Below, piece after piece: positions 12,264-23,930 of a DNA stretch of 64,000 nucleotides (positions are counted from its first letter, which is position 1; every line of letters starts with the position of its first letter). The stretch spans positions 206,405-270,404 of the forward strand of contig KB722751.1 in NCBI GenBank assembly GCA_000349905.1, in the 5' to 3' direction. A model generated the notes under the pieces. It had not been told where the DNA came from. It worked only from the letters and a program-made list of their open reading frames with translations, and searched no databases. Both the position numbers and the translations under genes were made by a program. Origin of the DNA: Volvariella volvacea V23. Its lineage: Eukaryota > Basidiomycota > Agaricomycetes > Agaricales > Pluteaceae.

Positions 12264-13841
12264 TTACATGCTATCTCTATCTGTGGGTGTGGTGGTTAGA
12301 TTTGTACGAGAATCGACAGCTTCTCGTTTCTGCCAACTAGCTTCCAAGTCGATATTTGGCCGGGGAGCGGTACCTTCCGGATACTCATCCTCCCTTCCAA
12401 TACGAGGAGAATATGGTCGGTGACAGAGCTTGTCGCTGAGACTTGGGTAGTATTGTCGGTAGGAGAAATATGCGCAGACGGTGCCGAGTAAGGATCCAAC
12501 AACGACATCGTGCCAGTGATCTGCATGTGGGGTTGAAACTGGGAGATACATAAACTATTTTTGCAGAGTACTTACGGCGATAGTCCATGGTACGTGATAT
12601 CGCGACTAATGCTGCTGCAGAAAATGGCCCGAGCGCCAACCATGCTTTCCCCTAAAAGATAACATGAGCTGCGTATCACCGGAAAAGCAGTGAAAAAACA
12701 CCCACAGCAACTCCGCGACGATCGAAGAGATGAAGTTTTCCAGCAATATAGAAAGCCAAGAAACCAAGGCCAGCAAAGGACACTGCCAATCGCGTGCCAA
12801 GCAATGAGAGGGTGAGCCTTAAACAAGGAACAGATAACCTACTGCTGGAGTGACCAGATGGAAAACTCCGGAAGCCATCGCGCAAAAGACGGTTGTCAGT
12901 AGTAGTACATATTGTCCACACCGAAAGCCCAAACTCAGGATCCGTGGTTCCTAGAGATGGCCTGCACCGATCCAAGAGGTCTGCGAGTGGGTTGAATAAG
13001 TGAAGCTGTGACGAAGACTCGTAATTAGTGTACTTGCCAGGTCGTGGGCGTCCAACAGTGATCTTGACGAATTGGGTGATAGAGCCGGTCACCGCCAAGC
13101 TCAAGACCACTATGTGATGTGAAGAGCCAATAAGCACAGCACTACAGCAAAGAAGGGCAACCGCACTGACACCCCAGTGTACCTTCGATGTATTATGGAG
13201 TTGAAGTCAATAGAGAGATACAGCAACAGCAAAATAGCATACTGTTATGAAGATCCCACAGCGTCCGCACGGTTAGGAAGTTGATGACAGGTTGAATAAG
13301 GAGAGGAGCAACGCCACATATAACATATAGGGCTAGATTCTGGATAGAGGGGTTTGTTCATTGACGTATGCAGGCTGAATGCTGTACTAACAGGGACCCG
13401 TTCATGAACTGCATAACTGTAGCACGCGCGCTATTCAGATGGCAAGTTCCTGCAGTGGTGAGCATTGCTTACGTGTGGCGAAGACTAGGAAAGAGCTAGG
13501 GGTTAGCTCGCCTCACAGCAAAGATACATTCTACCCACGATGTATCCTTGACAGAAAACGACCTGCGATATCCATCAACTTTATCGAGAGATAGGAAGAT
13601 TGCGCTGCATGTAAACACCAGTCAGCTTCTGGAGGTGTCAAAAAGGGTGAAGAACGTACCCCAGCACAATAGTGATGATCCTTCCAAATTGCAATCACCA
13701 TCAGCAATACAATGGCCAAAGGGCACGGAGGCAATCTCACCAATCCGGTGCGTAAGATATCAACAGTCTCTTGCGGTGAGCAGGGGTAATAGGAGCCCGC
13801 TGTCGACTGGGGGGATATAATTGCTTTGGAACAAGGTTCAT
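12264..13841 (-). CDS. PAP2-family lipid phosphate / diacylglycerol pyrophosphate phosphatase, copy A
   Basis: Integral membrane phosphatase of the DPP1/LPP type, which removes phosphate from diacylglycerol pyrophosphate, phosphatidate or related lipids. The start at 13841 gives a short cytosolic N-terminus (MNLVPKQLYPPSR ... RRKRLLISYAPDW-like) before the first membrane segment. All three catalytic motifs are present: KITVGRPRP (motif 1), FPSGHSS (motif 2) and SRTMDYRHHWHDVVVG (motif 3); the last is assembled across an intron whose phase restores His (donor after TATCGCC, acceptor before ATCACTGG). A YFSYRQYYPSL block follows, then a polar tail ending TDRDSM. Several introns interrupt it. 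The next minus-strand gene upstream is a close paralogue with the same layout, so this is one half of a tandem duplication. Substrate choice cannot be read from sequence. Confidence 0.9.
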
Positions 13842-14310
13842 CCGAGGATCGTATGGCGTGGGGGCCTGGGTAATCTAAGGGTGGGTCATTGGAATGACTT
13901 CGTATTGTTTATCGCCTAACCTACTTGAGCTCAAAGACTGTTTCCAGTGGTGGTGTTGAAAAGGACTTCGCTTGTGCCGGAAGTGCCGGACAGAGCCAAA
14001 CTTGTATATTCAAGCAAAGGCTAGGATGCTAGGCGCTCCGCAATTGAGGTAATTAGCCTTGTCAAATTGGAAGAGTGTTCAGCTTAGTGACAACGAATGA
14101 TTGTGTATTGATTAGTGAAAACCACATATACTGTACTATGACGCTAAAGAAAAAAAAACAAAAACGAGAGGCTATTAAATACTTCATCGCAAAGTTCAAT
14201 CATGCAAATGAAACCCGTTATGTCCATACATACAACGACCAGAAGAAGTTGGATTGCTATCATTTACATCAAAAGGAATTCCCTATCAACCAAACCAACA
14301 TTTGACACAT
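13842..14310. promoter_or_regulatory. Spacer between tandem PAP2 genes (promoter of copy A)
   Basis: About 470 bp separating the copy A start from the copy B stop on the same strand. It must hold the copy B 3' end and the copy A promoter. It is AT-rich around 14090-14240 with an A-run near 14148-14165. No specific site recognised. Confidence 0.4.
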
Positions 14311-15977
14311 CTATCGAAGGGCACCACCATCCCTAGCTGGAGGTTCGTTGTTTACGTTTGTGCTGGAATGGGAGGCCCCCCGTTTCTGCCAAGCAGCCTC
14401 CAAGTCGATATCTGTCGGTCGAGGTGCGGTACCTTCTGGGTAGTCTGCAGAGTCATAAGCTTAGATGCGGATCAACATCAAGCTGTATAAAAGGGGATGA
14501 AACTTACTTGAAGTGGGCAATGCATCTTCTCTTGCAATACGAGGAGAATATGGTCGGTGACAGAGTTCGTCGGCGAGGCTTGGGTAGTATTGTCGGTAAG
14601 AGAAGTAAGAGCAGACAGTGCCTAACAAAGATCCAACGAGGACGTCTTGCCAATGATCTAGATAAAGACTCGGAGGTCAAGAATATGCATAGCTCAATTG
14701 TGTAGGGTGCTTACGACGATAATCCATGGTACGGGAAATAGCGACCAAGGCTGCTGCTGCGAATGGCCCGAGAGCCAACCACGCTTTTCCCTAAACGATA
14801 TGAGCGGTTGGCGAAGGAATGTCAAAGATAATGCATTTGAAATGCACTTACAGCAACACCACGACGATCAAAGAGATGAAGCTTTCCTGCAATGTAGAAG
14901 GCCAAAAATCCAAGACCCGCGAATGACACTAACGATAACATCAAGCCTGTGAGACGGAGGACCTTAGCTAGCTCTGGTAACTCACAGCTAGCATGCCCAG
15001 ATGGGAAGCTCCGGAAACCGTCGCGCAAAATATACGCATCGGTATTGGTGCATATTGTCCACTCCGAGAGTCCAAACTCAGGGTCTCTAGTTCCCGGGGG
15101 TGGTCTGCACCGATCCACGAGATCTAAAGACCAGTCTAATGTGTGAAATTGTGCCAAGCAGCTAGGGAATCAACGGACTCACCGGGGCGCGGGCGCCCAA
15201 CCGTGATTTTCACAAATTGGGTAATAACACCGCTTACGGACAACCCAAGAATTACTGCAGGACGAATTAGTACAACTGCACAACAACATAAGGGCAATAA
15301 GGGTGCAGCACTTACGCCCAAGTGCACCTTTGATGAATCGATGAGTGGGATGAGAAAAGTCATGCATAAAAAAGGACATACTGTTGTGGAGATCCCATAG
15401 TGAGCGCACAGTTAGAAAGTTGATAATGGGTTGGAGGATCAGGGGAACGACGAGGCATATGACGATGAGGGCTGCATTCTGTGTACCGTTCGACAAGTGA
15501 CATAACTAGGTTGAACGCCGCACTCACCGGAACTCTTTCATGAACAGCAAAGCTGTGGCGCGCGCAATTCAGAGGGGTGGCTGTCCAGTGTCGGTATTAC
15601 TCACGTGTGACGGAGACTGGTGAAGAATGAAGGGTGAGGGAGTCGTGTGATGAGCAAAGGAGTAGCCGACTTACGATGTGTCTTCGACGGAGAACGACCT
15701 GCGGTATCCCTCGACTTTTTCCAGTGATAGGAAGATTGCGCTACAGCCCATCAGTCAGACGCTGTAGACAGGGTCAAGGGGCATGAAGCACATACGCCAG
15801 CACAATGGTGATGATCCTTCCAAAAGCGACCACCGAGGTCAGCAATGATTAAGGTAGTGTGATGGCAACCTACCAATCTGGTGCGTAAGAGATTAGGAGC
15901 CTCTTGCGGCGAGCAGGGGTTATTGGAGCTTTGGGTCGGCTAGGAGGGTACAGTTGCCTTGGGATAAGGTTTGACAT
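14311..15977 (-). CDS. PAP2-family lipid phosphate / diacylglycerol pyrophosphate phosphatase, copy B
   Basis: Second copy of the DPP1/LPP-type membrane phosphatase. The start chosen is the ATG at 15977 (MSNLIPRQLYPPSRPKAP), which aligns with the copy A start; an in-frame ATG at 16052 would add 25 residues. The catalytic motifs KITVGRPRP, FPSGHAS and a third motif ending HHWQDVLVG (His again rebuilt across an intron) are all present, so the enzyme should be active. Other conserved blocks are DRCRPPPGTRDPEFGLS, SFAGLGFLAFYIAGKLHLF and YFSYRQYYPSLADE. The C-terminal tail is divergent from copy A (ends ARDGGALR). Exon layout matches copy A gene-wide, showing duplication after the introns were in place. 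It is head-to-head with PPP4R2 (about 383 bp). Confidence 0.9.
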
Positions 15978-16360
15978 GGGTATCGATTCTCGGGATGGCA
16001 ATGAAGAGTTGGAAGGGAGGGGAGGGGAAGCAATTCGGGTGTACGACATCAACTGTTATAGGATACGGGGTCGCCGCTAAAATGCTCAGATCGAACCCTT
16101 TCCGATTATCTTGGCTACAACCACCTGAATCTCTTGTTCTCCTCAGTTATTCAATGTACGTATCGTGGCCTGCGTCCGTGGTCGTGGCCTTGTCGTGGGG
16201 GAAGCACCTTTTGTTCCCGTTGCGCGTTGATATAAGGCTCAAAGAGGCTCTAGCTCACGTCAGCGATGCCTTTTCTGCTCTCTAGTGGCTTGGCTCTTGG
16301 CTATCACCGTCTCCACTGGTGCCCTGCCTTAAATATATCTTCTCGACGATTTCCAAGAAT

Positions 16361-17449
16361 ATGGCCTCTTCCTCAAGTCCCCCGTCAGACTCAGATTGGC
16401 TGCCAGGTATAATTTCCCTGTTCCCTCGGAGAGACCAGTACCGAATGCAACGTGCCAGAATATGATGCTGTGTTGCATGGCATAGCCTCATCCGATATGG
16501 TGGAGTACGTTTCGAGCCATGACATGCCACCACCATGCTGACTGTCGGGTAGGGTAGAGTGGAATAAGTTACGGGACCTAATAAAGAAGAAACTGGAAAG
16601 GGTATGGATTTTGACCCCTTCAGTGGTACTCTAAGTTTCAAGTGATGGTAAGAATCTGGCCGTCTATCGAGCAGGTCCTCAACAACCTCCACCGGCGCCT
16701 GCATTCACCCCCATAACATTTCCTTCTGGTGGCCTCAAGTTGCCTCCATTTTCACCCCGAAAATATGCGCAAGCGTCACCCATTGAAATACCTGTCAATT
16801 ATATGGACGAAACACAAGTCGAGAAAATGAAGGGTTATATCTTTGCGCAGCTGGACGAATTTGAATCGTGAGTACTTTGGTAAGGATGTATCGGTTATGA
16901 CAACTCTTGGAACGTAGAAATCCTCCTTTCACAATTCAACGACTCTGTGAATTGTGTCTATATCCACTACGCCATTACCGATCAGTGGGCAAATACCTGC
17001 GCGCAGTAGAGAAAACTCTATTCGTTACATCAACTTGGGACAGCTTCCCATCGTCTCTAGATGACCGTTCAAGACCCATGATTGGCCCCGGGGTTAAGCC
17101 AAGGCAAAAATCGCCTCCCAAGACACCATTGTTCTCTCCCATTCCATTCCTGCATGGCGATGCAAGACGCTCAGCATCCACAAGCCCACCCCCATCGCCG
17201 CTCACCCTCGCCACCTCGGAAAGAGCCATTGGCATGGTTGATGAACTTGATGATCCTGCTCCTGGCCACATGTCAGAGCATCCCATCGCTCTGACATCTG
17301 TTACGACTACAAATGAAAGCACGACGCCAAGTACGAGTTCCGGCTCGCGGCCTATTTTTGGGAGTTTAGAGGAGAGATTTGTGAAGGCAGAAGAGGAAAA
17401 GAAGGAAACTGCGGACGAGGACAAGGAGAGTGGGAATAAGTCATCATGA
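16361..17449 (+). CDS. Protein phosphatase 4 regulatory subunit 2 (PPP4R2)
   Basis: Regulatory subunit of the PP4 Ser/Thr phosphatase complex, involved in DNA-damage recovery and spliceosomal/centrosomal control in other eukaryotes. Exons from the ATG at 16361 read MASSSSPPSDSDWLP, EYDAVLHGIASSDMVE and VEWNKLRDLIKKKLER, matching the PPP4R2 N-terminus. A later exon gives FTPITFPSGGLKLPPF and MKGYIFAQLDEFE; splicing at about 16868/16919 restores ESNPPFTIQRLCELCLYPLR, the family signature. The C-terminal third is Ser/Pro/Glu-rich and disordered, ending NKSS. The junction after KLER could not be reconciled in phase with a canonical intron: the next in-frame segment (SSDGKNLAVYRAGPQQPPP) starts one base out, so a non-canonical site or a sequence error is possible there. 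Confidence 0.85.
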
Positions 17450-17459
17450 TCAGTAAAGT

Positions 17460-17737
17460 CTAGGCAGTGTAGTCGCGTTTTATTTTCTCCAACATCGCAT
17501 TCATCCTCATTTTCATATTCGGTTGCCCTCTTCCTCGTACACCGCCTGCTCCACGTCCTCTTTGCGCGATTCCCTTCCGGCGATGAAGTGGATCTGACTT
17601 GTAAGTGTGAAGTGACGAGGGAGAATATGCCTGTCTGGTGAGCTCGCGAAGTGAAGGGGTGGATGCTCGTGGATCATCATTTGTTGAGGCTGATGACTTG
17701 GGTGACTGCTTGACCTTTCGATCGCGCTTATTGGGCC

Positions 17738-17768
<31 letters not shown>

Positions 17769-18099
17769 CTCCGAGGCTCTGTCATCTTCGCTGCTGACAG
17801 AAACCCCTTCACTGCCTTGGTCATCTTGCGCGAATTCAGGATCCCTGTGTGACTCGCGGGGCCGATCCTCATCATCATCTACACTTTTATGTCGTGTACT
17901 AATTCCTTCTCTACGTTTTTGTGCCTTCCACTTGCTTTTGATTTTCGCGTTTTCTACCCATTTCTTCTTGAGCAGTTTGGCTGCCGAGGTCGGTCAGAAT
18001 GATGTCAACATGGCCAACAAGTATATGGTACACACCCCTCTTCTCGGGGAAATGGTGGAATGTCGGTGGACGTTTTCGTTTCCGTCCGACATGATCCAT
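17460..18099 (-). CDS. FYV7-like rRNA-processing protein
   Basis: Small basic nucleolar protein likely needed for 35S pre-rRNA processing. Exon 1 from the ATG at 18099 reads MDHVGRKRKRPPTFHHFPEK. An intron starting GTGTGTACC and ending CTCGGCAG joins it to exon 2, which runs open as KLLKKKWVENAKIKSKWKAQ and onward. The C-terminus (GRGQPNMKMRMNAMLEKIKR then DYTA) resembles the yeast Fyv7 end, a GQPxM block followed by a Leu-rich DKIK helix. A middle Glu-Pro repeat (EPEPEPEP) comes from a hexanucleotide repeat at about 17739-17768. The stop at 17460-17462 lies 10 bp from the PPP4R2 stop, so the two transcripts must overlap. Assignment rests on C-terminal motif similarity and size; it could be another basic rRNA-processing factor. 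Confidence 0.65.
17739..17768. repeat. TTCTGG hexanucleotide tandem repeat inside FYV7-like gene
   Basis: About five copies of TTCTGG on the plus strand. In the minus-strand reading frame this encodes a Pro-Glu dipeptide repeat, so length changes stay in frame. Confidence 0.85.
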
Positions 18100-18302
18100 G
18101 ATGAGACACTATGAGAGAGTATGAGCAGGCGATGCTCTGGATAGGAATGGACACAGAGTTTGCTTACGTGATAAAGCTATACCGAGAGCTCCGCATAAGA
18201 GTCACGATTTGCTCTCTTCCCTCCCCTCATCTTGTCTCTGACGCTCTCTAGCCTTACTCCCCACTCAGTTCTTTTCATCTTTTGTATTTTCCCTATCGTC
18301 GC

Positions 18303-18831
18303 ATGAGCGTGCAGAATCTCAACACTTTCGGTGAGTCAATGGCCCCTTTTCCTCCTCTTATCGATGCAGGGCCTGACGCATGGGCGATATCCACAATAGA
18401 TCCCTTTGCAGAAGAGGGAGAACTGTTACAAGACAATCAAGACGTCGGATCACAAGCAGATTATATCCACATCCGTATTCAACAACGCAATGGCCGCAAG
18501 ACTTTAACAACCTTACAAGGACTTCCTAAACGTCAGCGATTTCTGTGGCAGCGCTATCAACCACGATGTTGACTGATTTGTTTCCATGTACAGAATACGA
18601 TGCTAAGAAGTTGCTGAAGGCCTTCAAGAAGGTAAGTTGTCGTACACAACTCGACCATCTGAGCGGTTGTCTCACCGCGTTTCACAGGAATTCGCCTGCA
18701 ACGGTACCCTCGTTGACGACGAGAAGATGGGGCAGGTCATCCAACTTCAAGGCGATCAGCGAGCAAAAATATCAACCTTCCTTACCGACAATGGCATCGA
18801 CAGATCCACCATCAAGGTCCACGGTTTCTAA
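18303..18831 (+). CDS. SUI1: Translation initiation factor eIF1 (SUI1)
   Basis: Scanning and start-codon fidelity factor that binds the 40S subunit near the P site. Four exons fix cleanly: 18303-18330, 18400-18532, 18594-18631 and 18688-18831. They give MSVQNLNTF, DPFAEEGELLQ, a SUI1 core with YIHIRIQQRNGRKTLTTLQG, LPKQYDAKKLLKAFKKEFAC, NGTLVDDEKMGQVIQLQGDQ and a terminal FLTDNGIDRSTIKVHGF, the expected length of about 114 residues. All phases match and each intron is GT-AG. The family Gly-rich and basic RNA-contact positions are intact. It is head-to-head with the FYV7-like gene (about 200 bp between starts), so two ribosome-related genes may share a promoter. Confidence 0.97.
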
Positions 18832-19191
18832 TTCTGGTTATTCCTGTGCGCCCTGGGGTGCTTAGAGCGCGGCCTATCTGTACCTTACTATCGCTTCTGA
18901 TTTACATTCAGTTATACGGCCTCTTTACACCACATGACTCGAGGACATTCATTGTCTATCTATTCGCTCAGTTTCGTACCACTTCGTTTGTATGACTTAG
19001 TTTGAGTAATCAGATTGCCATATCGTGTCTTCTGGAAGCGATGTACAAGCAGTCACCACGGCCAACTTTGTGAACCTCATAAGGATTGCTGGATTGTACA
19101 ACAAGACTGACATGATGGATGTGTAAATGCAAGAAGCGTATTGCCGGAAGTAAGTTGTAACTCATCTGAGCGTAGATGGCGCTGTTGGTTT
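18832..19191. other. Convergent intergenic region, eIF1 / SNRNP27
   Basis: About 360 bp between two converging stop codons. It should contain both 3' UTRs; nothing else is recognised. Confidence 0.4.
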
Positions 19192-20165
19192 CTACTTGAT
19201 TCGATCAAGGGGTCTGTACAACAATGTGAGCATGAACCTCGACTTCAATGTGAAGGAAACCAACCTGTTGAAACCGCCACGTCTGGGGGAAAAAAGGAAC
19301 TTGTTTGAGCTATAGTAAAGGCAAGCAGAACGAATGACCAACCTGTTCATGTATTGACGCCACGTTCGTATTTTCTTCACATTGACAGCACCTTCTTGGT
19401 TGCCGACAACGTGCTTTCCCTTAGCAGTACCAGTACAGTCAGTCAACAGCTGATGCGTTTAGCTTTATTATCTTACTTTTGTACTGCCAAAGCCGCTCAT
19501 GCCCATGACTGCCATCATTTCCGCGTCGGCGTCATTTATGGCATCCATTGCTTCACCTTCCTCAATTTGTCCATCTGCTGTGCCATCCACTGCACTTGGT
19601 TCCTTAGGGGTATCGTGAGTGGGAGCTGGTTGCTGTATTGTAGTAATAGGATCTGGACGCCAAAGTAAGAACCTTCGTAAGTCGAGCAAGCATCATGAGA
19701 TGTACGAATCCGCACCTGCGTTGACTAGTTGGTCTCTACTTTCTCCATCTCGAGGCTTGTCCTTCCTTCGGTCGTCTCTGTCATCGTCTCTTCGCCTCCT
19801 TTCTTCATTGTCACGATCCCTCCCATCTCTGTCTGCCCGTCTTGCCTCGTCACGGTCTCTTCTGTAATCCTTTTCCTTGTCTATGCGAACACAGCCGTCA
19901 AGCAATGTTCTATAAGGAGTGAATTGAACACACCTCCGCCTCGTCTGTCCCTGTCGTAATCTCTTGCTCTCTCCCTGTCTCTGTCCTTGTCCCTCCTTGG
20001 GCTCCGAGAACGGCTGTGTCTTCTCCTGTGGTCTTCGTCTCGGTACCTTCCACTCCTTGCGCCTCGGGAATACCGATCCCTGTCTCTGTCTCGTTCCCGT
20101 TCTCTATCCCTGTCCTCTCTTTCCCAGCTTCGTTCGCGTCGTCTATGGTCTGCACGTGAGGACAT
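19192..20165 (-). CDS. U4/U6.U5 tri-snRNP 27 kDa protein (SNRNP27 family)
   Basis: Spliceosomal tri-snRNP component with an RS/RD-rich N-terminus. The start at 20165 reads MSSRADHRRRERSWERE, followed by a long Arg-Asp/Glu repeat region with RRHSRSRSPRRDKD. The C-terminal domain has the family hallmark MMAVMGMSGFGSTK, then KGKHVVGNQEGAVNVKK, TWRQYMNR and, after the last intron, RRGGFNRPLDRIK and stop at 19192. The human protein ends in a matching QYMNRKGGFNRPLD block. Several short introns interrupt the RD region. The start is only 77 bp from that of the divergent RRM-like gene. Acts with the neighbouring CBP20 in mRNA processing, though nothing shows they are functionally linked. Confidence 0.93.
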
Positions 20166-20242
20166 GTTGGAAGCAGTACTAACAGGTTCGTGTAAGTGAT
20201 GCTGAGGATGCGTCACGGAGCGTTGTGACGAGGCGTGACGAA
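20166..20242. promoter_or_regulatory. Compact bidirectional promoter, SNRNP27 / RRM-like gene
   Basis: Only 77 bp separate the two divergent ATG codons, so the core promoters and 5' UTRs must overlap. The segment contains CGTCACGG and CGTGACG elements (about 20211-20240) resembling half-sites of CRE-like motifs. No TATA box is visible. Confidence 0.45.
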
Positions 20243-21154
20243 ATGAACACTTCTCGTGCTGCACTCAAATGGACGAAAAGTGCAACGGTCTTGCAGAGGG
20301 GGCTCCAGACTGCTGCTTCTGGCGCCGCAGTCCCTAAGATACGTGGACGTAAGTAATCTGCGTTGAGCTTGTACGGTCTATGTTGATACTCGGGAATTCT
20401 TCAGCCCTAAAGAATGCTCGTCATATTGAGCTGAGTGGTGTCCCGACGTCGGCGACACCACTTGATGTTAGGCGCGCCGTACTCCAGGCAAATGCTGAAG
20501 GTGTTCTAGATGGTGAGTCCGTTAATCAGACGATAGCCTCTCCATTCCCCGTGCTGATTGCTCCATTCAAGTTGCAATTATATACTCGCATTTCATGCCC
20601 ACTGGCAAGGCGTTACTCACTCTTACCCATTCGGGGGTTTTAGAAAAGAACATCCATGCTTTGAATCAAATCACGATATCCGGTGTGCCCATTGTAGCAT
20701 CTCCAACAGTTGTGGAGACAACGGAGCTTCCAAGGCAACGAGGCGCCAAAGGTCGAGCTGAAGCAGCGGAAAGAGGAGCTATGACAGGTGATGGACCTAA
20801 TGGTGGTTTGTCAAATCGAGAACGGAGTGTCACGATATGGGGGCTTCCCGGGAAGCTGACGGTTGACCATCTTGCATCCCAGCTTCAGCGATATAGAGTT
20901 GATAGGACGGAGCGTGGAAGGCTTCATATTTACAGGATAAATCCGTATGTGCTCCTTCTAAGAATTCGCATTCCGGTCCATCTGATTTATTTCTCTCTAG
21001 GCCAGATAACCAATTCACCATGGTATCCCGGTTTTTGGTTACCCTTGACTCTGTCTCGGAGGCTCATCGCTTAGTTCGAGAATTGCATCTAACGCATTGG
21101 CAACCAGAAGTGCACGGCACTAAATACTCAATCCGGGCACGAGTTATATATTAA
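20243..21154 (+). CDS. Unidentified RRM-like RNA-binding protein, possibly mitochondrial
   Basis: Not a named family to me. The start at 20243 gives a basic, Ser/Ala-rich N-terminus (MNTSRAALKWTKSATVLQR then GLQTAASGA) with no acidic residue, typical of a mitochondrial presequence. Exon 2 begins PLKNARHIELSGVPTSATP and continues DVRRAVLQANAEGVLD; after a short intron it reads IIYSHFMPTGKALLTLTHSG, an RRM-like beta-alpha-beta pattern. A Gly/Arg/Ala linker follows, then a second RRM-like unit, RSVTIWGLPGKLTVDHLASQ, continued across an intron by FTMVSRFLVTLDSVSEAHRL and ending SIRARVIY. Four exons, about 230-240 residues. A role in mitochondrial RNA metabolism is inferred from the presequence only. 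Confidence 0.65.
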
Positions 21155-21239
21155 TACAACGATTTGCAGTCATGTATCCGGAGGGTTCACCGATGGAGTC
21201 GACAGCAATTAATGAAGGGATATAAATAGTCTCGCAAAC

Positions 21240-22125
21240 CTACATTCTTTCACCCTCCACGTCTTCCAGGCGCGGACGAAGGGTCTATAGTGAAATTGTT
21301 TAGGATCGGGATGAGGATAGAAGCTGGGGCGTCCACTCACCGTTCTGGCGTCCTCCTCTTCATCTGGCGATCGTCCGCGCTTGAGCCCACCACCAGCACC
21401 ACTACCATTCTCACCCTCCTTCCATTCACCGCCACCAGTTGCAACAGCACCTGGGCCTTCCTGTGCATCAGCATAACGTGCTTCGACTTCTCTTCTCCTC
21501 TCAATTTCTTGTTTTTGGGCCTGTGCACCCCAACCACCCCGACCAGGATCATAATCCTGCCTGTGCTCATCGCGAACCTGTCCTCCACTCTTTCCGCGAC
21601 CAAATTGTCTACCTTCTTTGTAACCTAGATCCAAGTCACAACGAATAACTCGTTCATCTAATTTTGTCCCGCTAATGTATCGCATCGCGGCTAGGGCCTC
21701 CTCGTGAGTATAATATTCAACAAAACAGAAACCGCATGGTGTCCTGGTGCAAAGTAGAAAGTAGTTTTAGTGGTGTTTCAACAGCATGGACTAAAAAAAA
21801 ATAACGTGCCTCGTATTCCTGTCAAGACCCATGATAATTCGCTTGATGCCTCCGCCACTCTCCGGACTTGCGCACTTCGCAAATAATTCATATATCTGTT
21901 CTTCTGTTGTGTAAAAACTCAAGTTACCAACCTACAAAACCGGTCAGTCAGTTTTGTTGGTCTCAGCACGCAAAGGGGTTCGACACGTCGTTCGGTGGAA
22001 TGCAGTTGACCTACATAGAGAGTTGTAGATTTCGCCAGTAGTTCAAGTTGCTTGGCTCGGTCTACACGATTTGTCGAGTCCTTATAGTTTGAAGGCTGGT
22101 CTAAAGGAGAAACAACATGGGCCAT
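21240..22125 (-). CDS. Nuclear cap-binding complex subunit CBP20 (NCBP2)
   Basis: Binds the m7G cap of nuclear transcripts as a heterodimer with CBP80. Start at 22125 ([16 protein letters not shown]). After an intron the RRM is assembled: RNP2 LYVGNLSF and [12 protein letters not shown], then RNP1 GFCFVEYY, followed by [20 protein letters not shown] and the basic [18 protein letters not shown] tail, the conserved cap-contacting region. The intron at 21809-21744 must use a GC donor (AG|GCACGT) to keep [11 protein letters not shown] in frame. The C-terminal tail is Gly/Glu-rich; splicing at a GTGAGT donor near 21338 would end the protein at the TAG at 21240-21242, while read-through would end near 21209. 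It is head-to-head with RPT3 (about 203 bp). Confidence 0.94.
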
Positions 22126-22328
22126 TGCTTTTGGGATTCGTTTCTAGAAACGAAACAGCGCAGTGACTGTAACCAATCGCAAGCCGCTCAACCACAGAAA
22201 TCCCACAAAACTGGTAGTCCCCAGAACGGACTTATGTTCCCACGGTATCCATACTCGATTTGGAAACAACGCGTCAAGCCGCGTCAGCTACTCACCTCCT
22301 TCAATCTACTAGACCTTCGACAACGACT
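22126..22328. promoter_or_regulatory. Bidirectional promoter, CBP20 / RPT3
   Basis: 203 bp between divergent starts. I looked for a proteasome-type PACE element (GGTGGCAAA) and did not see one; no TATA box is evident. Confidence 0.4.
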
Positions 22329-23930
<1,602 letters not shown>

